Assembly: GCF_000473365.1 (NCBI RefSeq)
Contig: NZ_KI421517.1
Span: 1,429,780 to 1,493,779 of the forward strand
Source: Adhaeribacter aquaticus DSM 16391
Lineage (GTDB): Bacteria; Bacteroidota; Bacteroidia; Cytophagales; Hymenobacteraceae
Direction: 5' to 3'
DNA: 64,000 nucleotides
The position numbers and the translations under genes are program-made. Under the pieces are notes generated by a model. That model ran no database searches. It saw only the letters and a program-made list of their open reading frames with translations, and was not told the origin of the DNA. Positions 26,755 to 36,848 of the stretch are shown piece by piece; position 1 is the stretch's first letter, and each line of letters opens with the position of its first letter.

Positions 26755-27793
26755 AGCCTTGTTTTGCAATGGCTTTTCTTACGGCTGGTGCTACTACCGT
26801 ACCTAATAATTCAATAGCCCGCATAACTTGTGCGTGCGGCAAAGTGCCTACGCTAATATGTAATAAGTAACGGGTAAGGCCAAACAACTCATATTCCCAA
26901 AGTATCTTTTCAGTTACCTGTTGCGGACTTCCTACTAATAAAGACCCTTCTGGTCCGCGCATCATTTCATATTGGGCACGGTTCATCGGCGACCAACCCC
27001 GCTCCCGACCCAGTTGGCTCATCACATAAGCATAAGGACCATAATACTCGTCGGCTGCTTTTTGCGAATCATCCGCAATATACCCATGCGAATGAACCGC
27101 TAACTGCATTTTAGCCGGATCGTGCCCTGCCCGCAGGTAAGTTTCTTTGTAAAGATCCGTAAACGGCACAAAACGTTCGGGGGAACCCCCAATAATGGCT
27201 AGTGCCATAGGTAACCCATAGTTTGCTGCCCGCACTACTGATTCCGGTGTGCCGCCTACGGCTACCCAGATAGGTAATTCTGGCTGGTAAGGCCGCGGAT
27301 AAACCCCCCGGTTATCAATCGCCGTACGGTGTTTCCCTTGCCAGCTTATTTTTTCACTTTTATTTAGCTTGATAAGTAAATCCAGTTTCTCGGCAAAAAG
27401 AGCATTATAATCTTTCAAGTCGTTCCCAAACAGAGGGTAAGATTCAATAAAAGAACCGCGACCAGCCATAATTTCGGCGCGGCCCTGCGAAAGTAAATCT
27501 ACATGAGCAAAATCCTGGAAAACCCGCACCGGGTCGTCAGAGCTAAGTACGGTTACCGCACTGGAAAGCTTAATTTGTTTGGTTTTCACGGCTGCGGCAG
27601 CCAATACCACTGCCGGCGACGATACAATAAAATCGGGCCGGTGGTGCTCACCAATAGCAAATACATCTAACCCGAGTTGGTCTGATAACTCAATCTCTTC
27701 CATCAGGTTCATCATCCGTTCCTGCGGAGAACGTAGTTTGCCTGTGGCCGGGTCAGGCGTGTTTTCAACGAAGGTGCTTATTCCTATTTCCAT
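26753..27793 (-). CDS. LLM-class flavin-dependent oxidoreductase (luciferase-like)
   Basis: 346 aa, TIM-barrel luciferase-like monooxygenase. Family features: the N-terminal GISTFVENT strand, [56 protein letters not shown] (one conserved block, about 78-114) and [17 protein letters not shown]. It uses reduced flavin. The EHHRPD-containing subgroup is common in Bacteroidota and Proteobacteria, and its substrates are mostly unknown. It is separated from the divergent pirin gene by 309 bp. Confidence 0.9.
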   Translation of the reverse strand: MEIGISTFVENTPDPATGKLRSPQERMMNLMEEIELSDQLGLDVFAIGEHHRPDFIVSSPAVVLAAAAVKTKQIKLSSAVTVLSSDDPVRVFQDFAHVDLLSQGRAEIMAGRGSFIESYPLFGNDLKDYNALFAEKLDLLIKLNKSEKISWQGKHRTAIDNRGVYPRPYQPELPIWVAVGGTPESVVRAANYGLPMALAIIGGSPERFVPFTDLYKETYLRAGHDPAKMQLAVHSHGYIADDSQKAADEYYGPYAYVMSQLGRERGWSPMNRAQYEMMRGPEGSLLVGSPQQVTEKILWEYELFGLTRYLLHISVGTLPHAQVMRAIELLGTVVAPAVRKAIAKQG

Positions 27794-28102
27794 AATTAAA
27801 TGTAGCTACAGCTATTTGTAAAACAAAAGAAAGAAGTAAAAATGCTTAACGAAATAAAATGTAAAGTAGGTAATCCTGGACTGCGCTTTAAAAGGTATTA
27901 CTTTCTACTTTGTTAAACTTTGCATCATATAAAAAGAAGATATTGGCGAAGCTTTATGAACTCCTCATTTTATAAAATATATGACTTAGCCTATAAATTA
28001 AGTTTAAAATTTAGTAACCTACCTAAGTACTTATTTCTTTAGAACCTGCTTGCCTTTTATCCTAGTATTTTCGTCTTTAGAGCAACCATAATTTATATTA
28101 GC
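27794..28102. other. Divergent promoter region (LLM oxidoreductase / pirin)
   Basis: 309 bp, AT-rich. It must hold promoters for both directions, but no clear TAnnTTTG box was found in either strand near the starts, and no long repeat or hairpin stands out. Confidence 0.4.
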
Positions 28103-29017
28103 ATGCTGGATATTGTCATTGAAGCCCGAAAAGCATCCCTAGGTCCGGGCATGGATGTGCGTAGAATACTTCCTTTCCGCTTAAAGCGTATGGTTGGTCC
28201 TTTTATTTTTATGGATCATGCCGGTCCGGTAGAAATACAACCTCCATTAATAACCAACATGGATGTCCTGCCGCATCCACATATTGGTTTATCTACGGTC
28301 AGTTATTTGTTTGGCGGACAAGTTACTCACCGCGACAGTTTGGGTGTTGAGCAGGTTATTCGTCCGGGCGAAGTAAATTGGATGACTGCGGGCAGCGGCA
28401 TTGCGCATTCCGAGCGTTTTGAAGATCCGGCTGTGCTGGCGGGCGGCCAATTAGAATTGATCCAAACCTGGGTGGCTTTGCCCGAAAAAGATGAGGAAGC
28501 TGCGCCCGCTTTTGATAATTACAAACCAGAACAATTGCCCATATTTACCGATGCCGGTGTTTGGATGCGGTTAATTGCCGGTGATGCTTTTGGGTTAAAG
28601 AACAACGTTAAAACTCATTCGCCTTTATTTTATATACATGTGGTATTGGAGCAAGGCGCCCGGTTTGGTTTGCCCCGGGAGCACACCGAAAGGGCCATAT
28701 ACATAGCCAAGGGCAGTGTTGAAATATCCGGTCGCACTTATGGCATTGGGCAAATGTTAGTTTTTACAAAAGGTATAGATCCGGTAATTTTGGCAAAAGA
28801 ACCGGCTACCCTTATGCTATTGGGTGGTGAGCCATTGGGCGAGCGATTTATCTGGTGGAATTTTGTTTCTTCCCGAAAAGAACGAATAGAGCAGGCAAAA
28901 GCCGATTGGAAAGAAGGCCGTATTCTGTTACCTCCCACCGATAATCAGGAATATATTCCATTACCGGAAGATAAATCAAAGCCGGCAGGAAACCCTTCGC
29001 CCGAAGCGCTTTCCTAG
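28103..29017 (+). CDS. Pirin-family bicupin protein
   Basis: 304 aa. The N-terminal cupin shows the pirin metal ligands His58 and His60 (PHPHIGLSTVSYLF), His102 and Glu104 (GIAHSERF). The second cupin follows at about 175-250 (ERAIYIAKGSVEI). Pirins bind Fe, and some act as quercetinases or redox sensors; the exact role here is unknown. Confidence 0.9.
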   Translation: MLDIVIEARKASLGPGMDVRRILPFRLKRMVGPFIFMDHAGPVEIQPPLITNMDVLPHPHIGLSTVSYLFGGQVTHRDSLGVEQVIRPGEVNWMTAGSGIAHSERFEDPAVLAGGQLELIQTWVALPEKDEEAAPAFDNYKPEQLPIFTDAGVWMRLIAGDAFGLKNNVKTHSPLFYIHVVLEQGARFGLPREHTERAIYIAKGSVEISGRTYGIGQMLVFTKGIDPVILAKEPATLMLLGGEPLGERFIWWNFVSSRKERIEQAKADWKEGRILLPPTDNQEYIPLPEDKSKPAGNPSPEALS

Positions 29018-29070
29018 CATTTGGGTTAAGTATGCTTTCCTTTGTTCACTACTTATAACAAGAGACCACT

Positions 29071-29105
29071 GGAGTATTTTGGGCACTTAATTGTGCGAAA
29101 TATTC
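29071..29105. terminator. Imperfect hairpin between convergent pirin and efflux-adaptor genes
   Basis: The segment GGAGTATTTTGGGCAC pairs imperfectly with GTGCGAAATATTCC across a TTAATT loop. It sits between the pirin stop and the adaptor stop and could end both transcripts, but no T-tract is present. Confidence 0.35.
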
Positions 29106-29112
29106 CAAAGCA

Positions 29113-30438
29113 TTAATGATTATGGCTAGCCATGGGGTCAGTACCCTTTTTTAGAACATGTTCACTGTAGAGTAAATAAGCACCGGTTACCACTACGGTA
29201 TCGTTTTGATTCAGGCCACTGGCGATTGCTACCTGGTCTGCACTTTCTGCTCCCAAAGCCACCATTCTGGATGTAAAAGTATTTTGACCGGTTTTAACCC
29301 ACACATGAGCTCCCCGGGTATCCCGGATGACAGCATCTAGCGGTAGGGTAATTACTTGTTTAGCCGGGGCTGATAAATTGATGGTAGCCTGAGTGCCGGG
29401 TATTAATTGCGCTTTCGGGTTAGGCAGTTCGGCCCGTGCTACCACTACCTGGCTGTTTTGCCTGAATTCCGGGTTTATAAATGCTACTTTGGTTTTTATT
29501 GGGGCCAGTTGGCCGGGAACATGTACTTCTATTGGGGTGCCTACTAGCAATGAATTTGCTTCCTGAGCATATAATTCCGCTTCTACCCAAATAGTATTCA
29601 GGCGGTTCATCCGGTACAACAAGCTTCCTTCTGCTACATAAAATCCTTCGGCGGCGGCAATTTCGGTTACTATGCCGGAGGTAGGAGCCAGAAACGTGAT
29701 GCGGGCATCTAACCGCCGTGTCCGCGCCACCTGGCTTATTTGGGCATTGGATAAGCCCGTTAGTAAAAGCTTCTTTTTAGCGGCATCCAGAATAGACGCA
29801 AACTGTTTCTCTTCCGGGAAAGCTTTTGCCTGATCCAGGGCTAACAAATATTCCTGCTCCAGTGTAAGCAATGATTCACTGTACAAATCATACAGCGGTT
29901 GCCCTTTCCGGATGGGCCTTCCGGTTTCTTTTACATATAACTTTTCAATACGGCCGGCAGCACGGCTGCTGATTAAATCAGCTTGCGTTTGATCTACTAC
30001 TAAGCTACCGGTTAATATCTTGTTGTTCTGGATTTGGCCCAGTTGAACTGGCCGGGTAGTAATATTGCCAAGTTTTACCTGCGTATCGCTGAGCATAATA
30101 CTGCCGGTATTACTATTGCCAGTGGCACCTTTATTTACCGCTACCAAATCCATACCACAAATAGGGCAAGAGCTTGGTTTTTCTTCTAAAATCTGCGGGT
30201 GCATGGGGCAGGTGTAGGTTGTTGGAGCTTTCGGAGCCTGTTGTTTTACTGGTACTAAGTCCATGCCACACACTGGGCACGAACCTGGCTCACCTTCCAC
30301 TATTTGGGGATGCATGGGGCAAGTATAAGTCGTGCCTGTCTGGGCTGCGTCATGGTGTTCGTGCTTATCTTTATTAGTACAAGCCACTAGTAAAACAGCT
30401 ACCAACCAAATTGTAAGTAAGTTTAAAATCTTTTTCAT
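29113..30438 (-). CDS. RND efflux periplasmic adaptor with two CPMHP domains (CusB-like)
   Basis: 441 aa lipoprotein (lipobox Cys20, LLVAC). Two heavy-metal-binding modules, each [10 protein letters not shown] followed about 13 residues later by CPxCGMDLV, occupy about 38-63 and 75-100. A membrane-fusion body follows with the RIEKLYVKETGRPIRKGQ barrel-sandwich segment. It links the inner-membrane pump to TolC and likely carries Cu(I) or Ag(I) to it. It is last of the efflux operon, 3 bp after the first adaptor. Two adaptors in a row is unusual. Confidence 0.9.
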   Translation of the reverse strand: MKKILNLLTIWLVAVLLVACTNKDKHEHHDAAQTGTTYTCPMHPQIVEGEPGSCPVCGMDLVPVKQQAPKAPTTYTCPMHPQILEEKPSSCPICGMDLVAVNKGATGNSNTGSIMLSDTQVKLGNITTRPVQLGQIQNNKILTGSLVVDQTQADLISSRAAGRIEKLYVKETGRPIRKGQPLYDLYSESLLTLEQEYLLALDQAKAFPEEKQFASILDAAKKKLLLTGLSNAQISQVARTRRLDARITFLAPTSGIVTEIAAAEGFYVAEGSLLYRMNRLNTIWVEAELYAQEANSLLVGTPIEVHVPGQLAPIKTKVAFINPEFRQNSQVVVARAELPNPKAQLIPGTQATINLSAPAKQVITLPLDAVIRDTRGAHVWVKTGQNTFTSRMVALGAESADQVAIASGLNQNDTVVVTGAYLLYSEHVLKKGTDPMASHNH

Positions 30439-30441
30439 TTT

Positions 30442-31869
30442 TTACTGTTGTACCCGAATAAAGCTTTCACTATCCACCAGAAATTGTGCATTAGTCGCTA
30501 CCAGGTCCTGAGCATCCAGACCCGATACTATTTCTGCCATACCATCTGCGCGTTGACCAATAACTACCTGCTTAGGTTTAAAAACGCCATTTTCTTTCAG
30601 AAAGGCTACTGCTTGTGCTCCTAAGTCTAGTACAGCTTCCTTAGGAATCCAGAGGGCTGTGTCCGAGGTGTAAAAGGTTTTTCCGGTAAGCAATTGTCCT
30701 ATTAAATTTGTTTTGCTCTGAACCGGCAGCATAGCCCGTACTTGCGCAAAATTTTCACCGGCTTCAAAAACTGGCTCTACCAAAGTTACTTTTGACTGCA
30801 CCGTTTCGCTGGGTAATTGATTAAAGGTGATGCTGATAGCCGTTCCTGGTTTTAGTTGTCCGGCCAGTGTGCTGGCTACTTTAAACTGAGCCCATACCTG
30901 CGATGCATCCACAACTTTTAATAAAGCTTGCCCCGTGGTTACGTACATACCTTCCCGTATAGCAAAGCCTCCGCCAGATGTAGTTGGGGCAGGGTTGCTA
31001 TTGCTAGCCATGGAACTACCACCAGTATTACTCATACCCGACATACCACCGCCACCGGAAGCTGGTGCGGTTGTAGCAGGTGTCGGCGTAGGCGTAGCTG
31101 TTAAGTTTGGATCAAGAACATAGCCGGAATAAGGACTGTAAACAGAAAAGGTATAGGTTTCCCGGCCCGAGCGAACCAATTGATTTAGCTGGCCAGAAGT
31201 TGCTCCTAATAGCAAAAGTTTTTGTTTTGCGCCATCTATCAGAGCACTGTTGCTTGGGTCATTTTTCAGCAGGTAAAGTAGTTCTTTCTGGGCAGTTACC
31301 AGCTCCGGACTATAAATGTCATACAGCTTTTGCCCTTTGCGCACGGGTTGGTAGTTAAACTGCACATACAATTTTTCAATGCGTCCGCCAAACCGGGCCG
31401 GAATAATGTACTGTAACTGGGTATTGTAAGTAACTACACCACTCATTGTAATGTCGTTTTGTAGTTGCTTTTGCACCGGTTTAGTAGTCTTAATATCCGA
31501 CACCACCAGTTGGTTGGCGGGTTTCAGCAAATAATTTAAATCTGAGGAAACGGCCATGGCAGGTGTATCTGCCGGGTGCTTTGCCACCAAATCCATGCCA
31601 CAGATGGGGCAGGAACCTGGTTTGTTTTTTACAATTTGCGGGTGCATGGGACAAGTATATGCTACTGCTTCGGTTGCTTCCTGGCCATGTTCGTGTTTAT
31701 CTGTACAACCAGTAAAACTAATGGCTACTAATATTGCCAGTAGTATACATGAAAAGGCTTTCCGGAAATAGATATTACTTCCAGGAAATCCTTCTCTTGC
31801 CTCTTTTGTAAGCATACCCGGTCGATAGGTAAAGAAAGTAAATTGGTTATTTTTCCAGTTCTTTTTCAT
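30442..31869 (-). CDS. RND efflux periplasmic adaptor with one CPMHP domain (CusB-like)
   Basis: 475 aa from the ATG at 31869, which overlaps the tolC-like gene by 23 bp. An internal ATG at 31815 is an alternative. The lipobox FTGC (Cys55) is far from either start, leaving a long n-region. One heavy-metal module TCPMHPQI..CPICGMDLV lies at 71-96. The fusion body includes RIEKLYVQFNYQPVRKGQ and a flexible Gly/Ser/Met-rich insert (about 267-292, with GGGMSGMSNTGGSSM) that may help bind metal. Same role as the second adaptor, and probably a duplicate. Confidence 0.88.
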   Translation of the reverse strand: MKKNWKNNQFTFFTYRPGMLTKEAREGFPGSNIYFRKAFSCILLAILVAISFTGCTDKHEHGQEATEAVAYTCPMHPQIVKNKPGSCPICGMDLVAKHPADTPAMAVSSDLNYLLKPANQLVVSDIKTTKPVQKQLQNDITMSGVVTYNTQLQYIIPARFGGRIEKLYVQFNYQPVRKGQKLYDIYSPELVTAQKELLYLLKNDPSNSALIDGAKQKLLLLGATSGQLNQLVRSGRETYTFSVYSPYSGYVLDPNLTATPTPTPATTAPASGGGGMSGMSNTGGSSMASNSNPAPTTSGGGFAIREGMYVTTGQALLKVVDASQVWAQFKVASTLAGQLKPGTAISITFNQLPSETVQSKVTLVEPVFEAGENFAQVRAMLPVQSKTNLIGQLLTGKTFYTSDTALWIPKEAVLDLGAQAVAFLKENGVFKPKQVVIGQRADGMAEIVSGLDAQDLVATNAQFLVDSESFIRVQQ

Positions 31870-33115
31870 AATTCACACCAATCAGGTATAGCTGTTCCAG
31901 GTTGTTGAGGTATTCCATTTGGGCCATGTTCAGGGCTTCCCAGGCATCTATTACTAAGGGTAGCTGCCCAGTATTTTGCTCGTAACTGAGCAGGGTGGTT
32001 TCGTAATTGCGTCGCAGGGCCGGTATAATTTTAGTTTGATAGTTTTTTACCTGCGTATGTTTAGTTTCTAATTCCAGGGCCATGCTATTAACCATGCCTT
32101 GTGCTTCCTGCAACAGGCTTTCGCGTCCTTTGTGCATGGCTTCTATTTCCAGACTCATAGCTTTGGTATTGGCTTTGTACATTTTAGATGACCAGGGAGC
32201 TATAGGAATAGAAACCATACCCATGGCGGTAAAAACCTGTGGCATCATGCGGTCGCGGGGCACCATGTTTTCAAATCGAAGACTAAAATCTGGTTTTCGT
32301 TCCAGCTTTTCCAGTTGCAGGTTAAGCTGCATCGATTGAATGCGCTTATCTAATTGCCGCACATCGCTCCGGGCATTTTTTAGGTAAGTGGTGTCGGTGA
32401 GGGCAATAGGCTCTGTAACCGTTATAACTGTATCTATTCTGAAGCGGGCATCCTTAGGTAAATTCATGAGAATGTTTAACTGAATGTTCTTCATGGTAAT
32501 CTCACTCGCATTCATCAGCAACATGTTTTCTACTTCGCCCAAGCGACCTTCGGCTTTATAAATACTGCCCAGCGAGCTTTGGTTGTAAGGATACCGCACT
32601 TTGGAAAGCTTAAGCATAAACTGCATAATACGCTGGCTTTCCAGTAAAACGGCTTTCTTTTTTTCCAGCACTACCCATTGATAATAAGCGGCTTTGGCCT
32701 GGGCCCGAAATTGATTGGCCATTACTTCGTGGCCTTCGTCTTCAACAGCCACCCGGGACAGCATGTAGTTTTCCTTTGCTTTCAGTTTGGCCGGATTGGG
32801 AATACTTTGTTGAGCAGCCGCCATGAGCATGCCTCTATCCCGGCTTTCCATTATTGTCTGGCCCGGATACGGATACATAAATACGCCAGCTCCTACCATG
32901 GGTGCTTCCCAGCTTTTAGCTCCTTCGGCGTAAGTTTTTACTGCTTTGGTCTTGATGTCATGCTCCTGCAACATCAGGTTGTTATGATGAATATAGTGTA
33001 GGACACTATCCAGCGTCAGCACCCGGCTCTGGGCTTGCAAATTGAATGCAGCCAAAAGTAGAAGGCCTGACACTAAACAAATTTTATATTTAATGCTTAA
33101 CATCATAGATTTCAA
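31847..33115 (-). CDS. TolC-family outer-membrane efflux protein
   Basis: 422 aa with signal peptide (MLSIKYKICLVSGLLLLAAFNLQAQ). Long alpha-helical stretches with the two halves of an OEP fold are visible (LTLDSVLHYIHHNNLMLQEHDI, and the second half from about 225). An internal ATG a few codons in is equally likely as start. It overlaps the pump gene by 26 bp and the next adaptor by 23 bp, a tightly coupled operon. It forms the outer-membrane duct of the efflux complex. Confidence 0.9.
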   Translation of the reverse strand: MKSMMLSIKYKICLVSGLLLLAAFNLQAQSRVLTLDSVLHYIHHNNLMLQEHDIKTKAVKTYAEGAKSWEAPMVGAGVFMYPYPGQTIMESRDRGMLMAAAQQSIPNPAKLKAKENYMLSRVAVEDEGHEVMANQFRAQAKAAYYQWVVLEKKKAVLLESQRIMQFMLKLSKVRYPYNQSSLGSIYKAEGRLGEVENMLLMNASEITMKNIQLNILMNLPKDARFRIDTVITVTEPIALTDTTYLKNARSDVRQLDKRIQSMQLNLQLEKLERKPDFSLRFENMVPRDRMMPQVFTAMGMVSIPIAPWSSKMYKANTKAMSLEIEAMHKGRESLLQEAQGMVNSMALELETKHTQVKNYQTKIIPALRRNYETTLLSYEQNTGQLPLVIDAWEALNMAQMEYLNNLEQLYLIGVNYEKELEK

Positions 33116-35003
33116 TTTTCCCGTGTTTTTTCAACTCATGTTCTTTCGTCATTTCAAATACCACGGGCGTAACCAATAAAATATGAATAGATGAAGTGAA
33201 AACTCCACCAATCAGCGGCAGTACAATGGGTAACATCACATCGGTGCCTACGCCAGTCGCCCACAATACCGGAATCAAACCGAACAGGGATACCGAAACA
33301 GTCATTACCTTCGGGCGAAGCCGTTTGGCGGCACCCATAAATACATAGTTGCGAATGTCCTGTTTAGTGATAGTTTCACGGGAGTTGCCTTTATCGGCTA
33401 CCAATTGGTTCATGGCTTCGTTCAGGTAAACTACCATTACCATAGCGGTTTCCACGGCCAAACCAAACAAAGCAATAAAGCCTACCGCTACTGCTACTGA
33501 TAAATTAATACCGTAGAAGTACACAATAAATACCCCACCAATCAGGGCAAACGGAATGGTTACCAGGTTCAATAAAGCCTCTTTAAACGATTTAAAGGAG
33601 AAATACAGGATCAGGAAAATAATAACCAGTACCATTGGGATAATGATTTTCAGGGTCTGGTTGGCCCGAATCTGATTTTCCCATTGTCCGCTCCATTCCA
33701 GGCGGTAACCATTGGGTAAATCGGTTAACTCCAGGTTTAATTTTTTAATAGCTTCCTGCACGGTACTGCCTAAATCACGGTCGCGCACATTAAATAAAAC
33801 AGCACCCCGCAACTGGGCGTTTTCCGAAGCTATCATGGGCGGACCGTTCACTAACTGCAAATCGGCTACGGCTGACAGTGGAACAGTACCATTCGCGCTG
33901 GTTTGGATAGGAATGCGGCGGATACGGTCGAGGCTGTTGCGGTATTCCTGGGCCAGGCGCAGGTTAATAGAAAACCGCTGCCGTCCTTCAATGGTATTAC
34001 CAATCGGCATACCGCCTAAAGCCGATTCCACAATAGCATTCACATCATCTACCGAAATTCCGTAGCGGCCCAACTCTTCCCGGCGCGTTTGAATTTCGAG
34101 GTAGCGGCCACCCGTTACCGGCTCAATGTATAAATCTTTTACGCCCGGAATGTTCCGTAACGAATTCCTGACCTTTTCCGAAACCACTGCAATAGAATCC
34201 AGGCTTTGGCCATACACTTTCACGCCCACATCGGTCCGGATTCCGGTTGCCAGCATGTTAATGCGGTTAATAATGGGTTGAGTCCAGCCGTTGATGACGC
34301 CTGGAATCTGCAATTTCTGGTCCAGTTCCGCAATAATTTTAGCCTTGGTCATGCCTTCGCGCCATTCCGATTGAGGTTTCAGCTGGATAATGGTTTCGAT
34401 CATGCTGATAGGTGAATTGTCGGTAGCTGTACTGGCCCGACCAGCTTTACCTAAAACCTGCGCTACTTCCGGTACCGATTTGATGATTTTATCCTGCACC
34501 TGTAATATGCGTTTGGCTTCGGTATTGGAAATATCGGGTAAGGTAACCGGCATAAACAAAATAGAGCTTTCATCTAGTGGCGGCATAAATTCCGAACCCA
34601 ACCGAAACAACATGGGTATTGCAATCAGCAAAGCCAGAATATTGATACCAATAGTGGTTTTGCGCCATTCCAGACACCAGCGTAAAACAGGCCCATAAAC
34701 CTTTTCTAATCCACGATTTATAGGGTTGCTGCTTTCGGGTTTAAACTTACCTTTCAGGAAAAAAGAAAGTAACACCGGCGTAACCGTAATGGCCACAAAA
34801 GCATCCACAATCAAAATAAAGGTTTTGGTCCAGGCCAACGGGCTGAACAGCCTTCCTTCCTGACCAGTTAACAAGAAAACCGGCAAAAAAGAAGTAATAA
34901 TAATGACAGTACTCCAAAACACGCTGGGACCAACTTGTTTGCAAGCTTTTTCTATAATTGACAGGCGCGTTTCCTTATCCATGATCTTCTTTATGTTGGG
35001 CAT
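33090..35003 (-). CDS. CusA-like heavy-metal RND pump, C-terminal part
   Basis: 637 aa. It begins at the TM4-TM5 cytoplasmic loop and contains TM5-12 and the second periplasmic domain (WTQPIINRINMLATGIRTDVG, with the Met corresponding to a CusA metal-relay Met; GRQRFSINLRLAQEYR; SGQWENQIRANQTL). The true pump should be about 1050 aa; the N-terminal part lies in another frame just upstream. The nominal ATG at 35003 or the ATG at 34983 could allow re-initiation, since the upstream stop overlaps. Either a split pump or one frameshifted gene at 33090-36252. Confidence 0.85.
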   Translation of the reverse strand: MPNIKKIMDKETRLSIIEKACKQVGPSVFWSTVIIITSFLPVFLLTGQEGRLFSPLAWTKTFILIVDAFVAITVTPVLLSFFLKGKFKPESSNPINRGLEKVYGPVLRWCLEWRKTTIGINILALLIAIPMLFRLGSEFMPPLDESSILFMPVTLPDISNTEAKRILQVQDKIIKSVPEVAQVLGKAGRASTATDNSPISMIETIIQLKPQSEWREGMTKAKIIAELDQKLQIPGVINGWTQPIINRINMLATGIRTDVGVKVYGQSLDSIAVVSEKVRNSLRNIPGVKDLYIEPVTGGRYLEIQTRREELGRYGISVDDVNAIVESALGGMPIGNTIEGRQRFSINLRLAQEYRNSLDRIRRIPIQTSANGTVPLSAVADLQLVNGPPMIASENAQLRGAVLFNVRDRDLGSTVQEAIKKLNLELTDLPNGYRLEWSGQWENQIRANQTLKIIIPMVLVIIFLILYFSFKSFKEALLNLVTIPFALIGGVFIVYFYGINLSVAVAVGFIALFGLAVETAMVMVVYLNEAMNQLVADKGNSRETITKQDIRNYVFMGAAKRLRPKVMTVSVSLFGLIPVLWATGVGTDVMLPIVLPLIGGVFTSSIHILLVTPVVFEMTKEHELKKHGKIEIYDVKH

Positions 35004-36252
35004 CGGCTAAATGCCGGTATGCATTTTCTACCATTACAATCGCATCATCCACAATTACTCCAACAGAAAGAGCAATGCCTGTCAGGGACATAATATTGGA
35101 AGAAATATCAAAAGCATTGAGTAAGATGAAACCAATGGCCACCGATAGCGGCAGCTGAATAATAATGATGAGCGCACTTCGCCAGTGGAACAGGAAGATG
35201 AACACGATCATCGACGCCACAATCATTTCCTCAATAAGGGTGGTTTTAACAGAATTAACTGATTCGTTAATCAGGCCGCTGCGGTCGTACACAATGTTAA
35301 ATTTCACACCTTTGGGTAAGCCTGCCGAAACTTCCAGCATTTTGGTTTTTACATTGGAAATTACTTCTTCGGCATTTTCGCCGTAGCGCATTACTACAAT
35401 ACCGCCTACTGCTTCGCCTTCGCCATTGATATCAAAAATTCCCAATCGGCTTTCGCCGGTCATTTGCACCGTGGCAATATCACTAACCTTAATGGGAATA
35501 GTATTTTTTGTGAGGATGGGAATGTTTTCAATTTCTTCCGTTGATTTGAGGTAACCGGTAGTTTTAATAATATACCCGATATCGCTCATCTCAAATTTAC
35601 GGCCACCACTTTCGTTATTATTGGCGCGTACGGCAGCTATTACCTGTGGCACCGATAAATTGAAATAAGTTAATTTATTAGGATCGAGGGTAATCTGGTA
35701 TTGTTTCTGAAAGCCTCCAAACGAAGCTATCTCACTTACACCTTTTACATTTTGCAGCGAAAACTTCACGTACCAATCCTGGATAGCGCGCTGTTCGCCT
35801 AAATCCATGCCGGGTGCATCCAGCGTGTACCACAAAATGTGCCCCACACCTGTTCCGTCCGGACCTAATGTAGGAATAGCGCCTTCGGGTAATAAGCGGT
35901 TGGCGTAATTTAATCGTTCCAGTACCCGTTCCCGAGCCCAGTATACATCTGTAGCGTCTTCAAAAATAATGTAAATAAAGCTCATGCCAAACATCGACAC
36001 GCCCCGCACATATTTCACTTGGGGTAAGCCTTGCAGGTTGGTAACCAGAGGGTAGGTAACCTGGTCTTCAATAATTTGCGGACTACGACCCATCCACTCG
36101 GTAAAAACAATTACCTGGTTTTCCGATAAATCCGGGATAGCATCAACTTTATTAGTGCTAACAGAATAAACTCCCCACCCAAATAACCCGGCAGCTATCA
36201 GCAACACAAGTATCCGGTTCCGGAGGGAAATAGATATCAATCTTCCTATCAT
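34975..36252 (-). CDS. CusA-like heavy-metal RND pump, N-terminal part
   Basis: 425 aa. N-terminal TM1, the first periplasmic domain, and TM2-4 with the proton-relay pair Asp402-Asp403 (VDDAIVMVENAYRHL). It ends QHKEDHG at a TAA immediately after the TM4 helix, where related pumps continue with a KETRLxxI-like helix. That continuation is found one frame over in the next gene. Removing one G of the GG before the stop would join them. The metal-type RND subgroup is indicated by the CusA/CzcA N-terminus (GVYSVSTNKVDAIPDLSE). 36 bp separate it from the stop of the small lipoprotein gene. Confidence 0.87.
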   Translation of the reverse strand: MIGRLISISLRNRILVLLIAAGLFGWGVYSVSTNKVDAIPDLSENQVIVFTEWMGRSPQIIEDQVTYPLVTNLQGLPQVKYVRGVSMFGMSFIYIIFEDATDVYWARERVLERLNYANRLLPEGAIPTLGPDGTGVGHILWYTLDAPGMDLGEQRAIQDWYVKFSLQNVKGVSEIASFGGFQKQYQITLDPNKLTYFNLSVPQVIAAVRANNNESGGRKFEMSDIGYIIKTTGYLKSTEEIENIPILTKNTIPIKVSDIATVQMTGESRLGIFDINGEGEAVGGIVVMRYGENAEEVISNVKTKMLEVSAGLPKGVKFNIVYDRSGLINESVNSVKTTLIEEMIVASMIVFIFLFHWRSALIIIIQLPLSVAIGFILLNAFDISSNIMSLTGIALSVGVIVDDAIVMVENAYRHLADAQHKEDHG

Positions 36253-36313
36253 GTTGAAAAGGATTAAATATTCTTCCTGCTACTAAAGAGCAGGAAGAAA
36301 TATATTAGAAAGT

Positions 36314-36577
36314 TTAGTGATTGTGCTCTTCGTGTCCTTCTGTAGTAGCGCCCATTTTTTCCAGGAACATTCCGCATTTTGGACATTTACCTGGTTCATT
36401 GCTGATTACTTCAGGATGCATGGGGCAGGTATAAGTTAAGCCGGCTACTTCTTGTTTGGTTTCTGTTTGTTCAGGAGATTGGGTTTGAGTAGTACCTGTT
36501 TGGGAGGTGTTGTTGCAAGCGGTAAAAAAGGTTAAACCAAGTATAAATAAGCTTATATTCAGAAAGCTAGTTTTCAT
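36314..36577 (-). CDS. Small CPMHP-domain lipoprotein
   Basis: 87 aa. Lipobox FTAC, a short Thr/Gln linker, one heavy-metal module ([21 protein letters not shown]) and a His-rich tail GHEEHNH. It is probably a periplasmic metal buffer or chaperone that hands Cu(I)/Ag(I) to the adaptors, which carry the same module. First gene of the efflux operon. Confidence 0.88.
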   Translation of the reverse strand: MKTSFLNISLFILGLTFFTACNNTSQTGTTQTQSPEQTETKQEVAGLTYTCPMHPEVISNEPGKCPKCGMFLEKMGATTEGHEEHNH

Positions 36578-36848
36578 GATATTTAAAATTTAATTTTTAT
36601 TTCCTGTACTAAAATGAATAGACACTAAGCTGCAGGCAAAATTTGTCTGGAGGCTGGTAGTGTATAAATATTAATTGATAGAAGGGTGGCTCCTGCAGGC
36701 GAAGAATAACGGAAGATTTAGAAAAACATCTCTTAAGTAGGTTGTAATAAAACCATCACAGAACTTAGAGGTGAAAGACTAACTACAGAAAGGCCCGCAG
36801 CTAAACCAAAGAATAAGCAGCGTATGCTTATTCATAGGAAAGGAAAAA

